This document shows positions 34,528 through 43,027 of a stretch of 64,000 nucleotides of DNA, piece after piece; position 1 is the stretch's first letter, and each line of letters opens with the position of its first letter. A model generated the notes under the pieces. That model had not been told where the DNA came from and made no database searches. It worked only from the letters and a program-made list of their open reading frames with translations. The translations under genes and the position numbers were made by a program. Where the stretch lies: the NCBI RefSeq assembly GCF_002847285.1, contig NZ_CP025407.1, positions 6,017,001 to 6,081,000 on the forward strand, in the 5' to 3' direction. Source of the stretch: Streptomyces sp. CMB-StM0423. GTDB lineage: Bacteria; Actinomycetota; Actinomycetes; Streptomycetales; Streptomycetaceae.

Positions 34528-34671
34528 ATGCAGAACCGACTGGTAGCCGCCGTGGTGACCAGCGTCGCCGCCGCCGCTCTCGCCGTGGGCGCCGCCCTCG
34601 GCCTGGTGGCCGCGCTGAACGCCACGCCGGAGCAGCCCAACGTCCCGCTCATCAGCTTCGACGGTCGCTGA
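34528..34671 (+). CDS. DUF2613-like small secreted/membrane protein
   Basis: A 47-residue protein, MQNRLVAAVVTSVAAA onward: one hydrophobic helix and a polar end (TPEQPNVPLISFDGR). Size and pattern match DUF2613 proteins. In mycobacteria a DUF2613 gene (Rv0236A) sits next to aftD, so its place here, divergent from the aftD directon, is unlikely to be chance. ATG at 34528 is preferred over 34486 because the signal-like segment starts there. A perfect hairpin follows its stop by 12 bases. Confidence 0.7.
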   Translation: MQNRLVAAVVTSVAAAALAVGAALGLVAALNATPEQPNVPLISFDGR

Positions 34672-34683
34672 CCTGGTATTCGT

Positions 34684-34708
34684 CCCCGCCGCGGAGGCCG
34701 CGGCGGGG
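34684..34708 (+). terminator. Terminator of the DUF2613-like gene
   Basis: A perfect 11-bp stem (CCCCGCCGCGG, complement at 34698-34708) with loop AGG, then GCTTTG. It lies 12 bases past the stop. Further on, GGTGAC-AAGTA-GTCACC (34797-34813) is another perfect repeat near the end of the phosphatase gene. Confidence 0.85.
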
Positions 34709-34889
34709 GCTTTGCCACGCCCGGGCGGCGGGTGTCGCGCAGGTGGCGACACGCCGAGGACACGGTGTCGTATCGATGTCCAAAATTTGTCGACCAGGTG
34801 ACAAGTAGTCACCGTCCGGTGGCGCGACGCACCGGTGTTGCGGCGGCGGTACGCGGTACGCGCCGCGTCCCGCGCCCGCGCCGCGGGCT

Positions 34890-36947
34890 TCAGCCGAACT
34901 CGGCCCAGACGCACTTGTCGTTGCCGCGCGGCTCCACGCCCCACACGTCCGCCAGCCGGTCCACCAGCAGCAGCCCGCGGCCCGATACGCCCGCTTCGCC
35001 CGGTTCGCGGCGGTGGGGCAGCGCACTGGAGCGATCCTCGACCTCGACGCGCAACCTGCGCTCCGGCGTGCTCAGCGGGCGGATCGTCACGATCGCCGGA
35101 CCGTCGGTGTGCAGCAGCGCGTTGGTGATCAGCTCGTCGGAGACCAGCTCGATCTCGTCCGCCCGCTCGCCCGCGCCCCAGGAGCGCACCGCGCTGCGGA
35201 TCATGTGCCGGGCGGCGGAGAGCGCGTCGGGGTCGGACGGCGGGATGTACTGGCGCAGCCGGCTGCCGGGCTGGGCGGTGTCGCCCGCGGTGCGGCGCAG
35301 CATCACCAGCGCCATGTCGTCCTCGACCTGCCGCTCGTCCACCACGTCGCACAGCCGGTCGGACAGCTCGTCGATGTCCCGCGGCCCGGTGCGTACCAGC
35401 TCGGTGAGCTGTGCCATGCCCTGGTCCAGATCGGTGCCGGGGACCTCCACCAGGCCGTCGGTGTACATCAGCAGCGCGTCGCCCGGGTCGAGCACCATGG
35501 TCGTCACGGGGTAGTCCAGCGGGCCGAACGTCGCGGAGAGCCCGAGCGGCAGCCCGCCCGGGACCGGCAGCACGCGGCAGCCGCCGTCCGCGTGCCGCAC
35601 CAGCGGGTCGATGTGGCCGGCCCGGACCAGTTGCAGGGCGCCGGTCGACAGGTCGATCTCCGCGTACGTGCACGTGGCGAAGCGCTCCGTCTCCAGCTCG
35701 CGCAGGAACTCCGAGGCCCGGGCCATCACGGTGGCCGGCGCGTGCCCCTCGCCCGCGTACGCCCGCAGCACGATGCGCAGTTGGCCCATCACCGCGGCGG
35801 CCTGGGTGTCGTGGCCCTGGACGTCGCCGATGACGACGCCGACCCGGCCGCCGGGCAGCGCGATCACGTCGTACCAGTCGCCGCCGATGCCCTGCCCCTC
35901 GTGCGCCGCCCGGTAGCGCACGGCGACCTCCGCGCCCGGCACCTCGGGGATGCTGCGCGGCAGCATGGCCTGCTGGAGGTCCTCGGCCAGCCCGTGCTCG
36001 CGGTCGTGCAGCTTGGCGCGCTGGAGGCTCTGCCCGATGCCGCTGCTCAGCGAGACCAGCAGGTTGCGCTCCTCCGGCGAGAAGGCGCCCTTGTCGCGGT
36101 AGGAGAGACCGAGCACGCCGATGACGCGCCCCTCGGCGATCAGCGGCAGATACGCGGCGCAGTCGATGCCCAGGGACTCCGCGTACGGGTAGAGCCGCGG
36201 GTACGCGGCGGCGAACTCCGCCCGGGAGAGCACCAGCCGCGGCCGGCCCGTGCGCACCACCTCGCTCAGCGGCAGCCCCGGCTCGTCGACCCGGGTGAAG
36301 TCCGCGAGCTGCACCTCCGTACCTTCACCCATGGTGATGATCTGGATCCGCCCGGCGTCGACCAACCCCAGCACCATGTTCACCGCGCCGAGCCTGGCCA
36401 GCCCCTCCTCGCCGCCGAGCACGCCGATCACGTCGTGCACGGTGGTCGCGTTCGCCAGCGCCGCGGTGGTCTGCTGCACGACGCCCGTCTGCCGGCGGCG
36501 CTCCTGGTCGAGCGCGAACTGCTGCGCGGAGTGGTTCAGCTCCAGCGTCGCGTCGCGGACCATGCCCACCACGCGGTGCGCGCGGCCGCCGTCGTCGCGC
36601 AGGATCGCGCCCTGGGTGTGCGTCAGCCGGGACGTGCCGTCGCGTAGCTGAACGCGCAGGTACGCGCTGTAGGCGGGGCGGCCCTGGGCGATGGCCCGGG
36701 AGATCAGCGCGTCGAGTCGCGCGCCCTCCTCCTTGGTGATGCGCGAGCCGAGCGACTGCGGGTCGCCGTCGTACTCCTCCGCCCGCAGGTCGAACACCCG
36801 CAGCGCCCCGTCGTCCAGGTGCATCTGCCCGCCGTCGAGGTCCCAGTCGAAGCTGCCCATGCGGTTCAGCTCCATGCTGACCACCGCGGGCGCGGGCCAG
36901 TCCCCTGCCTCCGGGGCCGGCGCCGCCGTGCCTCCCCGCTCGCTCAT
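34890..36947 (-). CDS. PAS-GAF-SpoIIE phosphatase-HATPase signalling protein
   Basis: A 685-residue cytoplasmic regulator. Domains in order: PAS-like (about 25-135, FDWDLDGGQMHLDDGALRVF), GAF (about 150-305, IDCAAYLPLIAEGRVIGVLG), a PP2C/SpoIIE phosphatase (about 320-535, with GGDWYDVI, IGDVQGHD, LMYTDGLVE and the acidic end VEDDMALVM), and a RsbW-like ATPase (about 550-685, ELVSDELITNALLHT and GRGLLLVDRLADVWG). Such proteins switch anti-sigma/anti-anti-sigma partners in response to redox or ligand signals. All phosphatase metal Asp motifs are visible. No partner genes are adjacent. It probably transcribes alone. Confidence 0.9.
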   Translation of the reverse strand: MSERGGTAAPAPEAGDWPAPAVVSMELNRMGSFDWDLDGGQMHLDDGALRVFDLRAEEYDGDPQSLGSRITKEEGARLDALISRAIAQGRPAYSAYLRVQLRDGTSRLTHTQGAILRDDGGRAHRVVGMVRDATLELNHSAQQFALDQERRRQTGVVQQTTAALANATTVHDVIGVLGGEEGLARLGAVNMVLGLVDAGRIQIITMGEGTEVQLADFTRVDEPGLPLSEVVRTGRPRLVLSRAEFAAAYPRLYPYAESLGIDCAAYLPLIAEGRVIGVLGLSYRDKGAFSPEERNLLVSLSSGIGQSLQRAKLHDREHGLAEDLQQAMLPRSIPEVPGAEVAVRYRAAHEGQGIGGDWYDVIALPGGRVGVVIGDVQGHDTQAAAVMGQLRIVLRAYAGEGHAPATVMARASEFLRELETERFATCTYAEIDLSTGALQLVRAGHIDPLVRHADGGCRVLPVPGGLPLGLSATFGPLDYPVTTMVLDPGDALLMYTDGLVEVPGTDLDQGMAQLTELVRTGPRDIDELSDRLCDVVDERQVEDDMALVMLRRTAGDTAQPGSRLRQYIPPSDPDALSAARHMIRSAVRSWGAGERADEIELVSDELITNALLHTDGPAIVTIRPLSTPERRLRVEVEDRSSALPHRREPGEAGVSGRGLLLVDRLADVWGVEPRGNDKCVWAEFG

Positions 36948-37066
36948 GCCGTTACTTTCGCACTTTTTGTACGGATATTCGAGTGATTGGCCATTCTACG
37001 CCCCGCGGAGCCGCCCGCCGAACAAAGCGGTGGCGCCGCCGCCCGCCGCCCCGGCATGCTGACCCC

Positions 37067-37555
37067 ATGCTGATCAGGGACGCCACCGCCGACGACTGGC
37101 CCGCCATCTGGCCGTTCTTCCACCGGATCGTCGCCGCCGGCGAGACCTACCCGTACCCCCTGGACATGGGCGCCGAGCAGGGCCGCGAGGTGTGGCTCCC
37201 GCCGCCCCCGGACCGTACGACCGTCGCCATCGACGACCAGGGCCTGATCGTGGGCTCGGCGAAGATGAACGCCAACCGGCAGGGCAACGGCGACCATGTC
37301 GCCAGCGCGAGCTACATGGTCGACCCGGACCGGCACGCGCGCGGCGTCGGCCGCGCGCTGTGCGAGGACTCCCTGCGCTGGGCCCGCGCCCGCGGCTTCC
37401 TCTCCATGGAGTTCAACGCCGTGGTGGAGACGAACGTGTACGCGGTGAAGCTCTACGAGTCCCTCGGCTTCCGCATCACCGGCACCCAGCCCCGCGCCTT
37501 CCGCCACCCCAGTGAGGGCCTGGTCGGCCTGCACTGCATGCACGTCGATCTCTGA
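37067..37555 (+). CDS. GNAT family N-acetyltransferase
   Basis: A 162-residue acetyltransferase: MLIRDATADDWPAIWPFF, then SASYMVDPDRHARGVGRALC, where RHARGVGRAL is the acetyl-CoA pyrophosphate loop, and VYAVKLYESLGFRITGTQPR at the end. Similar proteins acetylate antibiotics (phosphinothricin-like) or amino compounds; the substrate is unknown. ATG at 37067 is chosen because the domain begins at once. No ribosome site is obvious. Confidence 0.85.
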   Translation: MLIRDATADDWPAIWPFFHRIVAAGETYPYPLDMGAEQGREVWLPPPPDRTTVAIDDQGLIVGSAKMNANRQGNGDHVASASYMVDPDRHARGVGRALCEDSLRWARARGFLSMEFNAVVETNVYAVKLYESLGFRITGTQPRAFRHPSEGLVGLHCMHVDL

Positions 37556-37597
37556 CTCCGGTCCCCATTGCCCGCCGTGGAGGCGGGCGTTACGCTG

Positions 37598-37622
37598 CGT
37601 TCGTCATTTCGATAACTGGTCG
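37598..37622 (+). promoter_or_regulatory. Candidate IclR operator, copy C (upstream of iclR gene)
   Basis: CGTTCGTCATTTCG at 37598-37611 is followed at 19-base spacing by the weaker TGGTCGAGATTTCG at 37617-37630. The motif recurs upstream of the alcohol dehydrogenase (50521) and U32-xylFGH (49419) genes. It lies 35-59 bases before the ATG at 37657, as expected for autoregulation. Confidence 0.55.
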
Positions 37623-37656
37623 AGATTTCGGACCTTCGAGGGGTGGGTGAGCGCGC

Positions 37657-38436
37657 ATGGGGCGACTCGTACCGGCCGTGACGCGCGCTCTCGACATCCT
37701 AGAGCTCTTCCTCGACCGGGACACGACGCTCTCCGCTCCCGAGATCACCCGCAGGCTGGGCCTGCCCAGGACCACCGTGCACGAGCTGGTCACCACCCTG
37801 GCCGCCCGCGCCTACCTCAGCGCCGTCCCCGGCCAGCCCGGGCGCTACCGGCTGGGGGTGCGCACGTACCAGCTCGGCAGCACCTTCGGCGAGCAGCTCG
37901 ACCTCGCCGCCGAGGGCCGGGAGGTAGCCCGCGAGGTCGCCGAGACCTGCGACGAGACCGTGCACATCGCGATCCTGGAAGACACCGACGTCATCTACAT
38001 CGCGAAGGTCGACAGCACCCGCGCGGTCCGGATGGTCTCCGCCACCGGACGCAGGCTGCCCGCCCACTGCACCGCCGTCGGCAAGATGCTCCTCGCCTCA
38101 CTGCCCGAACAGGCCCTCGACGCACGGCTGCCGGAGAGCCGGCCGCTGGTCGCGATGACGGACCGCAGCCTCACCTCCGTACGCGACCTGCGCCGCCACC
38201 TCGCCGGGGTGCGCGAGCGCGGCATCGCCGTCGAGGAGCGCGAGTCCAACCCGGACGTGAGCTGCGTGGCGGCGCCGGTGCACGACTCCGCGGGCCGGGT
38301 GGTCGCCGCGCTCAGCATCTCGGTGCCGATGATCCGGTGGAGCGGGGAGCGCAGGGACGAACTGGCGGGGCTGGCCGCGAAGGGCGCGGGCCGGCTGTCG
38401 GAGCGCCTGGGCCACCGGGGCGGCGGGGCCGGGTGA
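37657..38436 (+). CDS. IclR family transcriptional regulator
   Basis: A 259-residue regulator: the winged helix (about 8-70) contains LSAPEITRRLGLPRTTVHEL, and the C-terminal effector domain has GRRLPAHCTAVGKMLLAS and ERESNPDVSCVAAPV, the normal IclR ligand-pocket landmarks. IclR proteins control sugar-acid, aromatic or pentose catabolism and usually regulate themselves. It heads a set with SMP-30 lactonase and aldo/keto reductase genes. Motif copies upstream of its own gene, the alcohol dehydrogenase and U32-xylFGH suggest its regulon. The effector is probably a sugar or sugar lactone, by context only. Confidence 0.88.
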   Translation: MGRLVPAVTRALDILELFLDRDTTLSAPEITRRLGLPRTTVHELVTTLAARAYLSAVPGQPGRYRLGVRTYQLGSTFGEQLDLAAEGREVAREVAETCDETVHIAILEDTDVIYIAKVDSTRAVRMVSATGRRLPAHCTAVGKMLLASLPEQALDARLPESRPLVAMTDRSLTSVRDLRRHLAGVRERGIAVEERESNPDVSCVAAPVHDSAGRVVAALSISVPMIRWSGERRDELAGLAAKGAGRLSERLGHRGGGAG

Positions 38437-38444
38437 GCCGTGGG

Positions 38445-38560
38445 CGTGGCCGGGACGGCGGTCCCGGGCGTAACCGGGATGCGGGCCCGGGGCGTACGCG
38501 GGATGTGAGCCGGGGACGCACCCGGAGACGAGAGCCGGGGCGCACCCGGGAAGGAGCCAG
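38445..38560. repeat. 24-bp degenerate tandem repeat
   Basis: Four consecutive 24-base units (38445, 38469, 38493, 38517) and a partial fifth (38541-38560) with the common core CG(T/C)ANCCGGG...GCC(C/G)GGG. They fill the gap between the iclR and SMP-30 genes and supply the AAGGAG ribosome site of the latter. Confidence 0.75.
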
Positions 38561-39403
38561 GTGACGATGCTGGACGTGGCCGTACGCACGCGCGCCGAGC
38601 TGGGCGAGGGACCCACGTGGGATCCCGCGGCCGGCCTGCTGATCTGGGTCGACATCCTGGGCGCCCGCATCCACGCCTACGACCCGGCCACCGGCAGGCG
38701 CACCGTGCAGACCACCGAGCAGCACGTCGGGTCGGCCAAGCCGCGCGCCGGCGGCGCCGGTTACGTCGTCAACCTGCGCGACGGCGTCGGGCTCTACGAC
38801 GCGGACGGCGCGTTCCGCTGGCTCGTCCACGAGCCGGTCGCCGGCCGCCGCGGCAACGAGGCGATGGTCGCCCCGGACGGCGCCCTGTGGGCCGGCACCA
38901 TGCGCTACGACTCCGCCCCCGGCGGCGGCACCCTGGCCCGCGTCACCGGCGACGGCGCGCAGACCGTCGTCCTGGACGACGTCACGGTCAGCAACGGCAC
39001 CGGCTGGAGCCCGGACGGCCGGCTCATGTACTACGCCGACACCCCCACGGGCCGCATCGACGTCTTCGACACCGACGGCGCCGGGGTCGCCGGCCGGCGC
39101 CTGTTCGCCGCCGTCGAGGACACCCCGGGCTCGCCCGACGGGCTGTGCGTGGACGCCGAGGGATACGTGTGGGTGGCGCTGTGGGACGGCGCCGCCGTGC
39201 GCCGGTACGCTCCGGACGGCACCCTGGACCGTACGGTGGAGGTGCCCGTACGCCGCCCCACTTCCTGTGCGTTCGGCGGCCCGGAGCTGACCGACCTGTA
39301 CGTGACCTCCTCGTCCATGGCGGACCCCCACCCGCTGGCGGGTTCCGTCCTGGTATTGCCGGATGCGGGCCGCGGGCTGCCGCAGGCGCCGTTCGAGGGG
39401 TGA
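38561..39403 (+). CDS. SMP-30 / gluconolactonase-like lactonase
   Basis: A 280-residue six-bladed propeller of the SMP-30 (regucalcin) family, hydrolysing sugar-acid lactones with a divalent metal. Metal-site residues appear in ELGEGPTWDPAAGLLIWVDI (Glu), GRRGNEAMVAPDGALWAGTM (Asn/Asp), SNGTGWSPDGRLMYYADT (Asn) and GSPDGLCVDAEGYVWVALW (Asp). Start GTG 38561 is four bases from AAGGAG; ATG 38567 is ten bases away and may be the true start. Together with the aldo/keto reductase 8 bp downstream it fits oxidation of an aldose to its lactone, then acid. Confidence 0.88.
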   Translation: MTMLDVAVRTRAELGEGPTWDPAAGLLIWVDILGARIHAYDPATGRRTVQTTEQHVGSAKPRAGGAGYVVNLRDGVGLYDADGAFRWLVHEPVAGRRGNEAMVAPDGALWAGTMRYDSAPGGGTLARVTGDGAQTVVLDDVTVSNGTGWSPDGRLMYYADTPTGRIDVFDTDGAGVAGRRLFAAVEDTPGSPDGLCVDAEGYVWVALWDGAAVRRYAPDGTLDRTVEVPVRRPTSCAFGGPELTDLYVTSSSMADPHPLAGSVLVLPDAGRGLPQAPFEG

Positions 39404-39410
39404 GGCGCGG

Positions 39411-40298
39411 ATGACTGCGGCGACGACGGCGGGGACGTTCCGTATCGGCGGTGACCTGGAGGTCGGCCGGCTCGGGTTCGGCGCGATGCAGTTGCCGACC
39501 GGGCCGGCGGACGCGCGGGCGGCGTCGGTTGCGGTGGCGCGGCGGGCGGTCGAGCTGGGCGTCACGCTGATCGACACGGCGCACCTGTACGGCGGCGGGG
39601 CCAACGAGGAGCTGCTCGCCGAGGCGCTGTACCCGTACCCCGAGGGGCTGTTGATCACCACGAAGGTCGGCGTCGCCCGCTCCGCCGAGACGGGGGAGTG
39701 GGGGCTCGACGGCCGGCCCGAGGTACTGCGCGAGCAGGTGGACCACGCCCTGCGGCGGCTGCGGGTGGAGCGGATCGAGCTGCTGCAACTGCACCGGATC
39801 GACCCGGAGGTGGACCTCGCCGAGCAGTTGGGCGCGCTGCGGGAGTTGCAGCAGGCGGGGAAGGTCGCGCGGCTGGGCCTGTCGGAGGTGACGGCCGCGG
39901 AGCTGGCGCGGGCGCGGGAGCTGGTGGACGTCGCGAGCGTGCAGAACCGCTACAGCGTGGGCGACCGGGAGCACGAGGCGGTGCTCGACGCCTGCGCGGC
40001 GGCGGGGATCGCGTTCCTGCCGTGGCGCCCGGTGCTGGGCGCGGTGCCGCCGGCGGACGCCGCGGACGCTCCGGATGCCGGAGGCCCGGAGGCTCCGTAC
40101 CGGGTGATCGGGGCGGTGGCCCGCGAACTCGGCGCGACGCCGGTGCAGGTCGCGCTGGCCTGGCTGCTGGCGCACTCGCCGGTGGTGCTGCCGATCCCGG
40201 GGACGGCGAAGCTCGGGCATCTGGAGGAGAACGTCGCGGCGGCGGACGTGCGGCTGGAGCCGGCACATCTGGAGCAACTGGACGGGCTGTCGTCGTGA
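39411..40298 (+). CDS. Aldo/keto reductase
   Basis: A 295-residue NADPH-dependent (alpha/beta)8 barrel. The catalytic tetrad is visible as Asp and Tyr in LIDTAHLYGGGANEELLAEA, Lys in LLITTKVGVA, and His in LLQLHRIDPEVD. Cofactor-binding LPIPGTAKLGHLEENVAAA closes the barrel. Members reduce sugar aldehydes or ketones. ATG at 39411 is used because it starts right after the SMP-30 stop with a GAGG site; the upstream extension lies inside the SMP-30 gene. Confidence 0.9.
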   Translation: MTAATTAGTFRIGGDLEVGRLGFGAMQLPTGPADARAASVAVARRAVELGVTLIDTAHLYGGGANEELLAEALYPYPEGLLITTKVGVARSAETGEWGLDGRPEVLREQVDHALRRLRVERIELLQLHRIDPEVDLAEQLGALRELQQAGKVARLGLSEVTAAELARARELVDVASVQNRYSVGDREHEAVLDACAAAGIAFLPWRPVLGAVPPADAADAPDAGGPEAPYRVIGAVARELGATPVQVALAWLLAHSPVVLPIPGTAKLGHLEENVAAADVRLEPAHLEQLDGLSS

Positions 40299-40325
40299 GC
40301 CCGCGGGGCCGCGGCCCCGATTTCT

Positions 40326-40337
40326 GAAATCGATTGC
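40326..40337 (+). promoter_or_regulatory. LacI-type operator O1 upstream of GH172
   Basis: GAAATCGATTGC, one mismatch from the perfect palindrome at 40424. The centres are 98 bp apart, compatible with a DNA loop. No lacI-type gene lies in the window. Confidence 0.55.
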
Positions 40338-40389
40338 GTGCCGGGGGGCTTGACACCCCATCGTTCAACTCCCGTTCTGTACACACCCC

Positions 40390-40435
40390 TTGACCGACCC
40401 CGGGACCGCGCCTAGCTTCTCGTGAAATCGATTTC
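40390..40435 (+). promoter_or_regulatory. GH172 promoter with LacI-type operator O2
   Basis: TTGACC (40390-40395), a 17-base spacer and TAGCTT (40413-40418) place the transcription start near 40425. This is inside the perfect palindrome GAAATCGATTTC (40424-40435), the half-site pattern of LacI/GalR-family repressors. Repression by blocking initiation is likely. GGGAGG then precedes the GTG at 40455. Confidence 0.7.
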
Positions 40436-40454
40436 GAGAAGACTGGGAGGCACC

Positions 40455-42977
40455 GTGCAGAGACATGGCCGGATTCGCGGCGGCATCGCCGCCCTCCTCG
40501 CCGTGGTGACGGCGCTGGCGACCGGGGGCCTGGCGGCGGCCGCGCCCGAGGCGCCCGAGCCGCGCGGCGGTCCTGACGGGGGCAGCGCCAAGGGGCCCGT
40601 CGGATGGGACACGTACCGGCAGCTCGACCGGCTCTCCGACCTGCCGGCCGGGGTGCACACCAAGCAGTTCTCCAGCTTCGACCGCACCGGCGGCAACGCG
40701 CACGACGGCTTCGACGGCAAGTACTCCTGCCTGCGGACGACCGCCGCCGGCTGCGTCATCGCCGAGCAGGCCGGGGCCGGCGAGATCGGCGCCATCTGGT
40801 TCACCCGCGACGAGGGCAACGTCAGCAGGACGGGCCGCATCACCATCGAACTCGACGGCGAGAAGGTCGTCGACGCACCGCTCCAGGACCTGGTCGACGG
40901 CAAGCTCGGCGCCCCCTTCGTCAGCCCCCTGGTCGCCAACGCCGACCAGACGTCCGGCGGCGTCGTGGTCGAGGTGCCGATGCCGTACCGCGAGTCGATG
41001 CGGATCACCACCGAGCACAACCCGCTGTTCCACCACGTCTCGTACCGCACCTTCGCCGACGCCGAAGGCGTCACCACCTTCGACCCGGACGACCCCGCCA
41101 ACGACGTCGTCGCCACTCTGCGCGCCGCCGGCACCGCCGACCCCAAGCCGGCCGTGCCCGGCGCCCGCACGCAGCGCACCGGCCTCGCCCTCGCGCCCGG
41201 CGCGTCCCAGACCCTCGCCCGCGCCGACCGGCCCGGGCTCCTCACCGAACTGCGCCTGAAGCTCCCGCAGGCCCCGTACGTCCAGCCGCGCAGCGAGACC
41301 GACGACGGCAGGGCGTACGGCGCGGGCGGCGGCAGCGAGTTCACCGTCGCGATCGACCCCGGCAACGAGGGCGTGCGGCTCACCCGCCGCTACGACCCGA
41401 TCATCGCGAACCAGGTCGCGACCGTGTACGTCGACGGCCGCGAAGCCGGCACCTGGGGCCCGACGCCGCAGGCCGGCGGCGGGCTGTGGGGCGAGGACAG
41501 CGTGGAGCTGCCCGCCGAACTGACCGCCGGGAAGTCGGAGATCACCGTACGCAACGCCTTCGTCTCCTCCGACCTCGACGTCAACGAGTTCACGTACTGG
41601 GCCGACAGCCGCGTCGGCGGCGAGACGCGCCGCACCGACACCATGGACGTCGGCGACGGGGCGAGCGAGACCGCCCACGGCTACGCCATCACCGCGCCGA
41701 ACTGGCAGGGCGTGCGCACGTACGACTACCCCCTCGGCGACGGCGAGCGCGCAGAACTCGCCGCGGCCCAGGACGTGCTTCAGGGCCTGCGGCTGCGCGC
41801 CACCTTCGACGGCGAGCGCACGGTCGACGCCCCGCTCGGCGAGTTCTTCGGCTCAGGACACGCGACCGCCCCCGTACGGGCCCTGATGTACGGCATCGAC
41901 GCCGAGGCCGCGGGCGGGCCCGTCCTCAGCTCCTGGTGGCCCATGCCGTTCGCGCAGAACGCGAAGGTCGAGCTGTACAACGGCTCGGATAGGGCGATCA
42001 CGTCCGGCACCGCCGAGGTCACCGCCGCCCCGTCCCGCGCCCATGCCCAGGCCGTCGCCTCCGGGGACGCGGGCCGCTTCCGCGCCACGTCCCACGCGGG
42101 GCCGACGGTGCCGGGGGAGAGCTGGGACTTCCTCGCGACGGCCGGGACCGGCAAGTTCACCGGCGTCACCCACACCATGACCGGCGAGCTGAACCGCAAC
42201 TACCTGGAGGGCGACGAGCGCGTGTACGTCGACGGCGCCCGCACCCCGCAGCTCCACGGCACCGGTACCGAGGACTTCTACCAGAGCGGCTGGTACTTCA
42301 ACCGCGGCACCTACACCCAGCCCTTCAACGGCAACCCCACCCACCTCGGCCCGCCCACCGGCTGCGCGGTGGACCGGGACTGCACGGGCACGTACCGGTT
42401 GATGATCCACGACGCGGTGCCGTTCACGCAGGCCATCGACTTCGACATCGAGCACGGCTTCGTCAACGACAAGCAGGCGGACTACTCGACGACCGCGTAC
42501 TGGTACGGCGAGAAGAAGACGACCGGCACGAAGACCGACACCCTGGACGTGGGCGACCCGCGCAGCGAGAAGGCCCACGGGTACGCGTCGGACGCGCCCG
42601 GTGACGTCACCGAGCTGGACTCCGTCTTCGAGGGCGACGCAGAGCAGCCGCGGCGGCTCACCGCCGACACCCGCGCCACGAAGGCGCCGGTCAGCTTCAC
42701 CCTGCGCGTCGACCGCGGCAGCGCGGGCGTGGAACTGCGCCGGACCAGCGACCAGGCGGCGCCGTACCAGCGCGCGGCGGTGCGGGTCGACGGGAAGCAA
42801 CTGCCGGACTGGCTCCAGCCGCTGGGCAACGCGGAGCGCCGCTGGCTGGACGACACGTATCAGATCCCGGCGAGCGCGACGGCGGGCAAACGCGAGATCA
42901 CGGTGACGCTGACCCCGGCGGCGGACGCCCCGCCGTGGTCGGCGGAGTCGTACGAGGCCCACACCCTGCGCGACTGA
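40455..42977 (+). CDS. Secreted GH172 (DUF2961) furanosidase-like protein
   Basis: An 840-residue secreted protein with signal peptide (IAALLAVVTALATGGLAAAA). The DUF2961 core (about 40-390 and 560-690) contains GAGEIGAIWFTRDEGN and HGTGTEDFYQSGWYFNRGTY, the latter holding a conserved acidic residue of the active site. The C-terminal 150 residues add a beta-sandwich. GH172 enzymes include fructan-forming and D-arabinofuranosidase types acting on bacterial arabinan; substrate cannot be chosen here. GTG at 40455 is preferred over 40422, which lies inside the operator. A hairpin terminator follows. Its position beside pentose-type importer genes suggests arabinose- or fructose-containing substrates. 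Confidence 0.85.
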   Translation: MQRHGRIRGGIAALLAVVTALATGGLAAAAPEAPEPRGGPDGGSAKGPVGWDTYRQLDRLSDLPAGVHTKQFSSFDRTGGNAHDGFDGKYSCLRTTAAGCVIAEQAGAGEIGAIWFTRDEGNVSRTGRITIELDGEKVVDAPLQDLVDGKLGAPFVSPLVANADQTSGGVVVEVPMPYRESMRITTEHNPLFHHVSYRTFADAEGVTTFDPDDPANDVVATLRAAGTADPKPAVPGARTQRTGLALAPGASQTLARADRPGLLTELRLKLPQAPYVQPRSETDDGRAYGAGGGSEFTVAIDPGNEGVRLTRRYDPIIANQVATVYVDGREAGTWGPTPQAGGGLWGEDSVELPAELTAGKSEITVRNAFVSSDLDVNEFTYWADSRVGGETRRTDTMDVGDGASETAHGYAITAPNWQGVRTYDYPLGDGERAELAAAQDVLQGLRLRATFDGERTVDAPLGEFFGSGHATAPVRALMYGIDAEAAGGPVLSSWWPMPFAQNAKVELYNGSDRAITSGTAEVTAAPSRAHAQAVASGDAGRFRATSHAGPTVPGESWDFLATAGTGKFTGVTHTMTGELNRNYLEGDERVYVDGARTPQLHGTGTEDFYQSGWYFNRGTYTQPFNGNPTHLGPPTGCAVDRDCTGTYRLMIHDAVPFTQAIDFDIEHGFVNDKQADYSTTAYWYGEKKTTGTKTDTLDVGDPRSEKAHGYASDAPGDVTELDSVFEGDAEQPRRLTADTRATKAPVSFTLRVDRGSAGVELRRTSDQAAPYQRAAVRVDGKQLPDWLQPLGNAERRWLDDTYQIPASATAGKREITVTLTPAADAPPWSAESYEAHTLRD

Positions 42978-42992
42978 CCCGCCTCCGCAACT

Positions 42993-43027
42993 CCGCCCCG
43001 CGGGGCCGTCAGGTACCTGCGGGGCGG
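42993..43027 (+). terminator. Terminator of the GH172 gene
   Basis: A perfect 9-bp stem (CCGCCCCGC with GCGGGGCGG) around a 17-base loop that contains AGGTACCT, 16 bases past the stop. Confidence 0.65.

Noticed and set aside
40422..40454. Earlier GTG start for the GH172 gene
   Set aside because: It lies inside the operator and at the predicted transcription start; GTG 40455 has GGGAGG and begins the signal peptide.
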